Source: Amphimedon queenslandica (lineage: Eukaryota; Porifera; Demospongiae; Haplosclerida; Niphatidae). From it: a stretch of DNA of 53,588 nt. Shown here piece by piece: positions 1 through 9,806 of this stretch (within the stretch, counting starts at the first letter, position 1; the number at the start of each line of letters is the position of its first letter). Location of the stretch: NCBI RefSeq assembly GCF_000090795.2, contig NW_003546817.1, positions 3,706 through 57,293 on the forward strand. Reading direction: 5' to 3'. The translations under genes and the position numbers were made by a program. The notes under the pieces are model-generated. The model did no database searches. It saw nothing but the letters and a program-made list of their open reading frames with translations, and was not told the origin of the DNA.

Positions 1-1581
1 AAAATTGAAGGACTCAAGAAGGTCCTGTCTGCTTTAGCAGAGAGAGAGGGTGAGATCAGAGAGAGAGGAGAAGGAGTCTTAGAAGAAATACATGAAATGG
101 TAGAGGAAATGATGAATGCTCTTCGTGAGTCAGAGAGGAAACTGACTGAGCAGGCAAAGAGGGTCACTGATGATAAACTAAAGGTGCTGTCAGAGCAAAT
201 GAAATCAGCAGAAATGAGTTTGAGTGTTCTGGAGGATGTTGAGGATTATGTGGAACAGAGTCTGAAGACAGGCAGTCCTCAACAAGTCCTGAGGTGTAAG
301 AAACAGATGATGGAGCGTATGAGTGAAGTTACTGCAGGGATCAATGTGGAGGAGTTACACCCAAAGGAAAAGGCCGACTTTGTATTGAGTGAAAATATCA
401 AATCGCTACATCACATTGGAGATATTGTCTCACTACAGCAGTGTAGAGTGAAGAAGATTGATCGTATTACACTTGCTGGCAAAGCAGTTTCATTTTCACT
501 ATCAATGGAGGCACCAGATTCATCTGTTTTGTGTGTTCCCCTCTCTTCTCTGAGGTGTAGTCTAGTACCAGTTGGTAAAGGTGATCAACCCATTGACACT
601 ACAGTCACTACCACCAGCACTGATCCTGGAGTGTATAGGATACAGTGTAACCCTTCAACCAGTGGTACTCATACAGTAAAAGTACAAGTATATGATGTAC
701 ACCTTGAGGATACCTCACTAGTCATCCCTATCAATCCTTACCTTGATAACATCACTCCAGTACGTACTATAACTGAGCTTGAGGGTCCCTGGGGAGTTGC
801 TGTAACTGATGATAATCATGTTATAATAACTGAGCATAGTGGTAACTGTGTAACAATACTGGATAGAGAAGGAAAGAAAGTGAAATCATTAGGAGGGGAA
901 GGAGGAAGTGGTAATTTCAAGTTTTCTTGTCCTCGTGGTGTAGCCATTACTCCAGACAAATTCATTCTTGTATCTGATAGTAAGCACGGCCTGATCCAGA
1001 AGATAAGCATGGATGGATACCTTATAGCATCAGTTGGTAAGTGGGGCAGTGGACCACTAGAATTCAGTTATCCTGGTGGTATAGCCATTTCTCCTATAAC
1101 AGGACAGGTTTATATTGCTGATTGGCGTAATCATCGTATACAAGTCTTGAATCCTGATCTAACCTTCTCTCATTCATTTGGTAGTGAAGGATCAGCTAAT
1201 GGACAGTTTAAGTATCCATATGACATTGCTATTGACAGTCAAGGATTAGTGTATGTTGCTGATAGTTATAATCATCGCATTCAGAAGTTCTCTCCAGATG
1301 GAAAGTTTGTGGGTCAGTTTGGTACTGAAGGATCTGGTCCTGGACAGCTTAATGGTCCAACAGGTATAACAATAGATGCTGCAGCTACTGGTCTAGTGTA
1401 TGTTAGTGAAGAGGGTAATCATCGTATATCAGTCTTCACTAGTGATGGTGTGTTTGTTAGGAAGTTTGGAAGATTAGGCAGTAATATTGATCAGTTTGGC
1501 TATCCTTATGGATTAGCATTAGATAAAGATGGATTCTTGTATGTTTGTGATAGAGATAATAATCGTCTTGTTGTTTATTAG
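1..1581 (+). CDS. TRIM-NHL family protein, 3' part (5' end outside window)
   Basis: The reading frame is open from base 1 to the TAG at 1579-1581 (526 codons), so the true start lies upstream of the window. The first ~125 residues are charged and helical, as in the coiled coil that follows B-boxes. Residues ~150-245 resemble a filamin/ABP280 Ig-like repeat. From ~250 to the end there are six NHL blades, recognisable by repeated G-x-F-x-x-P-x-G-(I/V)-A-I-x and V-x-V-A-D-x-x-N-H-R-I-Q motifs, for example near 1225-1290. The order coiled coil, filamin, NHL is that of TRIM2/TRIM3/TRIM71-like proteins, where the NHL propeller binds protein or RNA and an N-terminal RING gives E3 ubiquitin ligase activity. 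The RING and B-boxes are not in this window. All visible coding sequence is one exon. Which TRIM subfamily it belongs to cannot be decided from this part. Confidence 0.9.
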   Translation, partial: KIEGLKKVLSALAEREGEIRERGEGVLEEIHEMVEEMMNALRESERKLTEQAKRVTDDKLKVLSEQMKSAEMSLSVLEDVEDYVEQSLKTGSPQQVLRCKKQMMERMSEVTAGINVEELHPKEKADFVLSENIKSLHHIGDIVSLQQCRVKKIDRITLAGKAVSFSLSMEAPDSSVLCVPLSSLRCSLVPVGKGDQPIDTTVTTTSTDPGVYRIQCNPSTSGTHTVKVQVYDVHLEDTSLVIPINPYLDNITPVRTITELEGPWGVAVTDDNHVIITEHSGNCVTILDREGKKVKSLGGEGGSGNFKFSCPRGVAITPDKFILVSDSKHGLIQKISMDGYLIASVGKWGSGPLEFSYPGGIAISPITGQVYIADWRNHRIQVLNPDLTFSHSFGSEGSANGQFKYPYDIAIDSQGLVYVADSYNHRIQKFSPDGKFVGQFGTEGSGPGQLNGPTGITIDAAATGLVYVSEEGNHRISVFTSDGVFVRKFGRLGSNIDQFGYPYGLALDKDGFLYVCDRDNNRLVVY

Positions 1582-2139
1582 TTATTAATTATTTCTTTTA
1601 TATTGTTAATGATCATTATTAGTTAATTATATACTGATACAGTCACTGGTATGTGTACTGAGAATACACTCAACATAACTTCAATAGCACCACAATATCC
1701 TAATAACTAGGAGAAGAAATTATTTCTCCTTTTGAAACTCTGTATAATTAGATTACTTGTGCTTACTGTAAGATATATAGTGACGCATAACATATAATAA
1801 TTATTATTATTAGAGACAAATTTGCAAATTCCCAATACATCAAAATACTAAATAAAGTCAAACTTAAATTATATGCTTGTTAATTATATGCAGTACAGTA
1901 TATGCGTCAATGTAGTATTAAACATGTATAGCATTAATATGTAATGAATATAGTTGTATAATGTGTATTACTGGTACTTGTGAATGTATACATATCATAT
2001 TACTAATATCAGTATATTCATGTACTGTGTACTAACAGTGCTGTATGTGAGTTAGTATATTATTAGTATATTCATTTACATTATTAGTATATTGTGTGTG
2101 TATTTAGTGGGTGGGTTAGTCAGTCCTTGTTATGTTCCA
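1582..2139. other. AT-rich spacer between TRIM-NHL and PDZ genes
   Basis: I see no coding exon with usable splice sites here. An AATAAA at 1851-1856 could be the TRIM-NHL polyadenylation signal. The rest is AT-rich with many TTAGTATAT-like runs and presumably includes the 5' UTR of the PDZ gene. An acceptor-like TTTAG at 2103-2107 would allow an exon reaching further 5', but I find no upstream partner. Confidence 0.5.
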
Positions 2140-2940
2140 ATGCAGAGGCCACTCTCTAAAGCAGTTTATACTTTACTAACTAGCTCCAATAGCTCAGTAC
2201 AAGTATGGATTGATTATTATAATGATATAGTACTATTTGTTAAACTTATTTATTTATTGTTATTATTATTATTATTTATTGTTAGAGTGTTGGTTCAGTG
2301 AGCAGTGCTGGTGCTGACAGTGGAGTGGAACTATTGAGAAGAACAACAGCATACGTCATACCAAAATGTAATTAATAATAATAAATTAATATTAATCATC
2401 TCTCCTCCTACAGCTACCAGTAACAGCACTAATATCAGTTATGATGCTAACTCTCTTGGAACAGTAAGTGAAGGGAATATAATATTATTAGTTTATTGAG
2501 TGCCAGAATGATGCATATACCATATAGTGGAAAATTTTCGTGGATCCGTCCAAAAATCAATTTCGTGGCTTTAATTTTCATGGTTTTCTACAATTCAGCC
2601 ATCTTAAACCGTATAAAATCGATTTTCGTGGATTTTATTTTCGTGGGTTTTGAAAAAAACGCGAGATCCACAAAAATTTTGGGCCACGAAAATTTTCCGC
2701 TATACGGTACATGTACTTATGTTGTGAAGAAAGTTTGAGCTGATTCTGATCAAAATTAGATTTTTTTACAAATTTTTAAAGTTGCTTCAGAATTGAGCCA
2801 AAGTCCCTGTACTATAGTACATGGTCTCAGGCCAAATTTTGCCAAAAATGAAAAGGTGAGAATTCTCCATTTTTATTACATTTTCTGATGCATATACATA
2901 TTCTTATCTTGTGTAGAAAGTTTGAGCTGATTCCGATCAA

Positions 2941-2978
<38 letters not shown>

Positions 2979-3926
2979 TCTAGTATGAGGTGACGTTAAA
3001 GAAGAGTCCTACATTAGGATTGGGTATTACTGGAGGTAAAGACGGAGAGAATGCCATCAAACCTGGAGACAAGGTACCCTCACTGATAACAACTAACACA
3101 TTATTACTGATTGAATGAGCCTTAACAAACCAATGAGGCCAATATGAATTACCCATTGCAGGATGTGTAGCCTGTTAATATACCTGCTCTAATGGGGAAC
3201 AGAAATACCTTATAGCTGGCCGTACATTATTTAGATGTTTTGGATAGCCCATTCACCATCATTTGTACATGTATACTGTAACTGATGAATATTTTAGACG
3301 TCAAATAGTCTAATTATTGTTGAAAGTTTCCGTCAATACATTTAACAGATAAACAGATTCAGTTTCAACATTAACTTGTAGCAAGTAGTGTACTGCTATT
3401 TAGACAAACATGTTTATTGAGGGACAGTTTTATTATTGTAAACATTCCTATACATTCCTGGCACTGTTTTTATGATTGTTTGTGTGCTTAGGGATTTTAC
3501 GTGTTTCGACTGGTCAACAACCTACCAGCTGCTAAGTGTGGGAAGATCAGTATTGGAGACAAGATACTAGCAGTAAGGAGGGAGGGAGGGAGGGGTGGGG
3601 ATAATATTAATAGATAATGTGGTTGAGTATGATTTGACGAATTGAAGTCCATTCGTCATAATTTATTCCCAGTTTAATTATGGCTCTATAGCAGCATATG
3701 CATGATTTAAGTTCTGCAAAAAATGTACCTTTTTTTATTCAATTCATCAAATTTTATCGCTAAAATATAGACTAGCTATAAATTTTATTTATTCATTATT
3801 TGTTAACAGGTGAATAGTGTTGATGTCAGTAATTTGCTAAACGAACAGTTAGTGAAACTACTGACTAGTGAAGACGTGTATGTAACTATACTGTTTGCAA
3901 GAGAACCGTCCATCACACTGTTATAG
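2140..3926 (+). CDS. small single-PDZ-domain protein
   Basis: Six exons join in frame: 2140-2202, 2286-2367, 2414-2463, 2984-3073, 3492-3572 and 3810-3926, giving 160 residues ending at TAG. The C-terminal two thirds is one PDZ domain. The carboxylate-binding loop is GLGITGG (exon 4), followed by GFYVFRLVNNLPAAKCG and then ISIGDKILAVNSVDV, the usual beta-C/alpha-A and IGD-x-I-L-x-V-N signature. PDZ domains bind C-terminal tails of membrane or signalling proteins. The start at 2140 is the first ATG in the open frame; an exon reaching further 5' is possible, so the N-terminus is uncertain. The 520-bp intron between exons 3 and 4 carries a dispersed repeat with a MITE inside it. No other domain is visible, and I cannot assign it to a named PDZ family. 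Confidence 0.72.
2509..2940 (+). repeat. ~187-bp dispersed repeat, just over one unit, interrupted by a MITE
   Basis: The first bases (2509-2519) and 2708 onward form one copy of the repeat seen in eight other introns of the window: TGATGCATATACATGTACTTATG, a GAAAGTTTGAGCTGATT block, the CCCTGTACTATAGTAC hairpin core near 2805, then ATTTTTATTACATTTTCTGATG. A second partial unit starts near 2887. The variant core (TACATGGTCTC) matches the copy near 40300, indicating a subfamily. Confidence 0.85.
2520..2707. mobile_element. 188-bp MITE with ~24-bp TIRs and TA target duplication
   Basis: The left end (2520-2543) reads CCATATAGTGGAAAATTTTC and continues to CGTGG. The right end (2684-2707) is its reverse complement with two mismatches. 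TA flanks both ends (2518-2519 and 2708-2709). Removing the element restores an uninterrupted copy of the surrounding ~187-bp repeat, so it inserted into an older repeat. TA duplications point to Tc1/mariner-type transposition, but the family is inferred from this alone. There is no coding capacity. Confidence 0.85.
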
Positions 3927-4258
3927 ACCAGCACTCATCAATGATCCACCCCCTCCCTCTCTCTCTCTCTCTCTTCATCAATGTGTCAGCATTTTAATAA
4001 CACGATTATTTTAATATTATATATTTACTGATAATTATCTTTTAAATAATATCGTCATTAATCATTATGTTGTTGTTCTTGTTATAATTTTATTTATTAT
4101 TTTGTTTACTGTGACCTGCACATGAGCTCAGTTGTTGGCTACTTTTGAAGTTATCATTTCATCAAATAACTCACATACCATGAATACTGATAATGATATT
4201 CATAGACCCATTCACTACTAATTAGCTTCCACTAGTAGCAACAGATCAACAGTTTGAA
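3927..4258. other. intergenic spacer with short (TC)n tract
   Basis: This lies between the PDZ gene and the Ig/FN3 receptor. It contains a (TC)n run at about 3952-3975 and AT-rich sequence. I see no gene; the 3' part presumably holds the receptor promoter and 5' UTR. Confidence 0.5.
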
Positions 4259-7200
4259 ATGGACTACCTTCTGCTCTTCTACTCTCTCCTGCTCCTCACT
4301 ATTGTGGATCAAACTGACTCCATCAGACCAGCCACTGGTAAGCAATGACTCGAACATTATCTTGTGATTTGTGGGCTATACCTCCTCTCACAACACAACT
4401 GGTAGCTTACCCATAGATACTCTAATATCTATGATCAAGAGTGCATGTACCTACCTAATTTAATTGTATGAATATCTATCATTATATTTATCATTCATTG
4501 TACTGTTAGGTGCTGGACTATATCTATCAAGTGATCCAGATAGTTTTCTTCCTGATTATTCCATGATTGATACTGATGCACTGGGGCCCAATACCACACT
4601 GGTCTGTATATCCTCAATGAATGATACTAGCACTATTGGCCTGTGGTATTATCCTACTGGAGACCTGGTCCCAATGGCAGCTATTGATAATACTGGCCCA
4701 TTCAGCAGTGTAAGAGGAACTGGTAGTGTATCACTGAGGAGGAATGATGAACTACTGGAGCCTATTGAAGGATTGTATAAGTGTATCATTAGTGATGAGA
4801 CTGGAGTCAATGTAACACTGGTCATTGGTCTATACAATACTAGCTCCTATGCCCTCAATGGTGAGTCCTATTCCTCATTGCTATGGTTTGTGTTACAGTA
4901 CATTCCTTTAATGTTGATACATTCCTCTGTGGGTGGGTGTAGGTGGACCAGTTACTGATGCAAACATGACCCTGGGTTTGTTTTCACAAAGTCACATGAA
5001 CCCTCCAACATTTTCTCTCTCCTTCAATGTATCCAATGGACCACCCACTCTCATTACATGCTACATTAATGGCAGCCCAGTACACCATCATTCATTGGAG
5101 CGTATGATAGTCAATGGTAGTGGATCAGTTACTGGAGTATCAGTAGTGGTTACTAGTAATGAGACTGGTACTTATACTTGTACTGTATCTAATGACAGAG
5201 TATTTGATGGGACTATTAATGGGGTTACTGCAACTAACAGCACCACAACACTAGCCATTACTAGTAAGGGAACTATTATGATGATAATGATAATAATAAT
5301 TATTATTATTATTGTTGTTGTTGTTGCTGTTGTTGTTGTTGTACAGGGTCTGATGCTCCAGTAAGTTTCAATGCTTCAAGGAGAAATACTGGTCTAAATC
5401 ATGTAAGGCTCTCTTGGTCAGCAGTACCAGGAGCTACTGAATACGAGGTCTATCTCAGTATAATGAAGTTCTCATTGTACAGAAGTTTAGCAAATTCAAC
5501 TGAAACACAGGTGGACATAACATCAGGATTGTTTGAAAAACATAATAATACATTTGATGTCATTGCTTATGGTAGCACTTCTTTACCAAGTATACCTGTT
5601 AATACTACCATTACATTAAGTAAGTAATAATAATAATCATTTATTATTTATCCCATACAAATAGCTGTTCCGACTATACATGATTTTACAGTTATTGATC
5701 GCTCCACTTCTAATATGACATTGGAATGGAGTCCTCCTAATGTTATAGCTCCAAACTCTTATAATATTAATTATCGATGTCATAGAGAATGTGATTTATC
5801 TGATCTAAAAAGTGAAGAATTTACTAATGTCCTCTCACCTCATCAAGTCACTGGAGTAGATCCATACAGTACCTGTGGTTTTGATCTCATTGGTGTCTAT
5901 GGAAACGAAATTATATACCTTGTTACCAATCGTCAAGGCATGACACTCTCAGCAAGTAAACACTAATAATATGGAAATGCACTACCATTGTCCTCCCTCC
6001 CTTTCTCTTTCTCTAGCTCCTACTGCTCCAGTAGGTTCCATTACATTTACATCAGTAACTTCAGAATCAATGAATGTATCATGGGGCCCTGTACCTTGCA
6101 ATGGAAGGAATGGACTCATTGCTGGATATTACCTATCATACACTGGGTCTACTCTTAATATCACTGGTAGTGATACTAGACACACTGTACTGGATGGATT
6201 AATGCCATACACTAACTATACAGTATCAGTCACTCCATATGGTGTCAATGGTGAAGAGGGTCCTCCATTGGATGGAGCCCAGTTAACAGGAGAGGGTGGT
6301 GAGTTGATAGCTAACGACAAGTTCTTTGTGATAATACTCTAATTGTCTAGTACCTGGTCCAGTACAGGGTATATCAGTAACAACTACTGGAGTAACAGAT
6401 ATGAGTCTAACATGGGCTAGACCACTGACCACTAATGGAGTCATTACTGTTTATGAAATAGGCTACAATCATAACCTGATCAATACAACAGATACATATA
6501 TTAGTATCAATGGACTGGCTCCTGATACTAGTTACACTGTCAGGATAAGAGCATACACTAGTGCAGGGTCTGGTAACTGGAGCACTATAGTACAGTCTAC
6601 CAGTGACATACGTAAGCTAGACTGTACTCATGTACTTGTACCAGTATATTGCTTCATGTGGCAGTTAATGTATAATTTGACTTGTCCATTATTGCTATTG
6701 TGTCATTTGTTTTTCTTATTGTTGTTGTTGCTTTTGTTGTCATTGTTGTTGTTATTGTTATTATTAATATTGTTTGTTCTTTTCTTGCACACAGCTACTG
6801 TTAATGGCCTATCAGTATTACAGTTGAACAATACATCAGTTAATGTCACGTTGAGGATAACACCCTTCCTGACAACTGCAGTGATAAGATATAAAGTGTA
6901 CTATAGTAGCAGTGCTGGTAATGGTACAGGAACTAGTGTAGTGTTTAATGATACTAATGGAGTCATCACTGGACTGGGGACTAATATGAATTATACTATG
7001 AGGGCATGGATAATAATAATAATAAATAATGGAACCAATTATGAAGGAATGAGATCAGAACCTACAACCATACTGATTGAAGGTAATTGTTAATAATATT
7101 AATAATAATAATAATAATAATTATTATTATTATTATTAATATTATTATAGATCTAAATACTCAATCAACAACATCAATGATATCACCCAGTATCACACTA

Positions 7201-7984
7201 ATGCAATCAAGATCAGAATCAAAATCAGAATCAATATCAAGGTCAATGATAGTCACTGAATCAAATACTATATCGAGTAACGTCAACACTGATTCGGGAC
7301 TGATAATTGGCATCAGCGTGTTAAGTGGATTAGTGATTGGTCTTTTAATTGTAATATTAATAATATTAATATTAATAATGATGAAAAGGAGGAAGAGGAT
7401 CAAGAGATCACTGGACATTGGAAGGTATGATAATTGATATTCATAATTATTATAATGACGTTTTAATTTGTTTATAGAGGCACTGCTTCTCCTGCTGGCA
7501 TTACTACGTCCACTGTTATTCTTAACATGCACTGGTAATTCATTAAACAAATATTAATAATAATTAATTATAATCCTATAGTGGTGTGATTGAAAATCCA
7601 ACATACAGTAAAGTGGAAGAGTCAATGGCTAATGGTGGATCACCACCACCAGCAGCATCAGCACCAGTGGTATATGATGTACCTAAACTGAGTGACACTG
7701 ATGGACACTATGATACACCTACACTACCAGCAAGAATAAAGGAGACACCATATGAGGACATTGATGGGGAGAGGATAGACATTACCCCATCAGACTATGA
7801 GGTACCATCACTGACTCTTAATGGACACCATTTAGCAGATGATGGAGGAACCTCTATTGTCATTGATAATCCACAAACTTATGAAGTACCTTCTCCACAA
7901 TACGACAGTAATAATAATGATAGTAATAATAATAATAATAATATATCACATCATATTGGTGACTCATATATGACCATGAACTAA
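4259..7984 (+). CDS. single-pass receptor: 2 Ig-like + 5 FN3 domains, tyrosine-motif tail
   Basis: Eleven exons join to 959 residues: 4259-4337, 4510-4860, 4943-5263, 5347-5619, 5665-5955, 6017-6298, 6351-6611, 6795-7082, 7151-7424, 7478-7534, 7582-7984. Exon 1 encodes a signal peptide (MDYLLLFYSLLLLTIVDQ). Exons 2 and 3 are Ig-like (paired Cys in LVCIS/YKCII and LITCY/YTCTV). Exons 4-8 each encode one FN3-like domain with W and Y-x-V core residues. Exon 9 has a Ser-rich stalk and a transmembrane helix (~766-793) followed by KRRKRIKR. The ~165-residue tail has no kinase or phosphatase but carries NPTY, YDVP, YDTP, YEDI, YEVP twice, and YMTM at the C-terminus: candidate PTB, Crk/Nck-type SH2 and PI3K p85 docking sites once phosphorylated. 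Every intron between extracellular domains is phase 1. Ligand and orthology are unknown. Confidence 0.85.
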
Positions 7985-8257
7985 ATATTATTTTATCAGT
8001 TTATCAGTGTACATGTGATTGCTGTAATTTCAATTTAATATTTATGCATTTGCCAAATGAAGAAGCCAATATTTGATATTACATCTAACGTTATTTGTTA
8101 TTTTGTATTTTAATTGCAATAGCAACGGAAACCAATTAGTGACAGAGCTGTGAAATAGCTAGCTTATAAAAGAAATTTCTCTTTAATTTCTAACATTCAT
8201 CATCATCATCATCATCAGTGCTTTGTATTAAGAGTAGGGAAGAGAGAGGAGCTGACA

Positions 8258-9720
8258 ATGGCTGAAATACCTGAAATGATTGAAGAGGCTAATGTGGCCC
8301 TGGAAGAGAACGCTGAAACTCTATCAGCAACAATGGAAGTTGACCTCAGTGTTGGGAGCGACCTTGCTGAGACCAGCTGGGTAGGTAACACAATGGAGTT
8401 AAACATGGCTGAAACCTCAGCAATGACCAAAGACGTAACCGCCAGTCTAATGTCTGATGCCCTTTCTGATGAATCATTATTTGGAAGTACCTCTAAACTA
8501 GCTAATGAGGTTGAAACTCTCATGGGGTTCCCTTATGGGGAAGAGACAGCAGCTGTCTCTACTGATGTGGCTAATGCTTCAGGAGAGATTTCAAAACTGG
8601 AGACAGAAACTGAAGCATCTGAAATGTCCAAATCAGCAAAATGGTCGAAGACTAAACTGGTGGGAAAGATCTTTATGTATGGAACTGGTATTCTCCTTGG
8701 GCTGGACTGGATTGCTGGTAGACTAGCAGGAATCATCACTACAATGATGGACGCTGACAACGCACCAAGCTGGACCAAGGACATGACTGACGCTGAGAAA
8801 GAAGAGCTGAAAGATGTGACAGCGGCTCTACCTAAACTGAGTATCATACTCCAGAGCTGGGTCAGCCAATGGAAGACTTACAAAGACAAAGACGTTGACC
8901 TGGGGACTCTGAGGGTGACCATTAGCAGCACTCCTCATGATGTACCAGTAATGCTCATGCTCTTTTATGCATTCAGAGACATGGATGGGGTAGGAACAGA
9001 ATTGAGAATATAAAATATTTATTATTATTTTTGTAGATGATTACTAACACGAAATCAATATTTTCAGGTGGTACGGACTCATTGAGTGCAGCAGATGTTA
9101 TTGTGGCCATGAATAACATATTTGTGGTGCTGGCTGATGCTCTTTCAGTCTATGAAATGAAGAAACAGTCAGCTTATCTCAAAGCACACCAATTTCCACC
9201 AAAGGAAGACCAAGAGACCCTGAATAAGATCATCATGAGCTTCAAAGATGGAGAAGCAAAGGTCAAAGCTGTTGGGGTCAAGTACTTGCGTTTTGCAGCC
9301 ACTAATGCAGTGACAGCATATCTTCAAGTGAAAATCACCAGAGATATTTATCACAGTCTTCAGAATATTGTACTACCTCAAATGAGAGCAGCTGCTAAAG
9401 CTGCTTTTAAAGACGCAGCACAAAGTCACATGGATGATGAGAAAGCTGCTATTCAAGCACTGGCCTGGGTACCAGGGGCTGGTATATCAATGGCCAGGGA
9501 TAAGATTGCTAAGGAGCAGAAGATTGCAGCTGAAGAAGGAACAGCAGCAGCTAAGAAAGCAGCTGAAGACAAGTTAGCTGAACTGAGGCCTCAAGTTGTA
9601 GCAAATGCCAAACTAGCAGCTAAGAAGCACACTGACGTTGACCAGAAGCAACTTAAAATCATTGCTGATCTTGCAATTGATAGTGCTCTGGGGCAAGTTA
9701 AATCAGCTGTCAAGAAATGA
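8258..9720 (+). CDS. unrecognised two-exon protein, Ala/Lys-rich C-terminus
   Basis: Exons 8258-8989 and 9037-9720 join in phase 0 across a 47-bp intron to give 471 residues. The start is the first ATG, in good context (GACAATGG). Residues 1-130 are acidic, rich in Glu, Thr, Met and Ser. A hydrophobic stretch at ~137-163 (KIFMYGTGILLGLDWIAGRL) could be a membrane or buried helix. The middle is mixed. The last ~110 residues are Ala/Lys/Glu-rich and predicted helical, possibly coiled coil. There is no N-terminal signal peptide. I do not recognise the family. It lies convergent to C9orf72 with 86 bp between the two stop codons. It could be a lineage-restricted gene. Confidence 0.7.
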
Positions 9721-9806
9721 ACAATTTAAAAATGACTGATACTTATTAGTAGTTAGTATAGGACACACAGTAGTAATACAATAGTTGAAATATTTCCCTT
9801 TTATAG

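Noticed and set aside
2496..2738. 80-residue ORF in the PDZ intron
   Set aside because: It covers the MITE and part of the ~187-bp repeat, with no transposase motif.
5279..5364. Hydrophobic poly-Ile/Val tail as a transmembrane segment after the second Ig domain
   Set aside because: It is translation of an intronic ATA/ATT/GTT tract; the donor at 5264 and acceptor at 5346 remove it and the frame continues into FN3 domains.
7161..7550. 129-residue minus-strand ORF across the receptor transmembrane exon
   Set aside because: It is the antisense shadow of exon 9 of the Ig/FN3 receptor, whose plus-strand splicing and domain content are clear.
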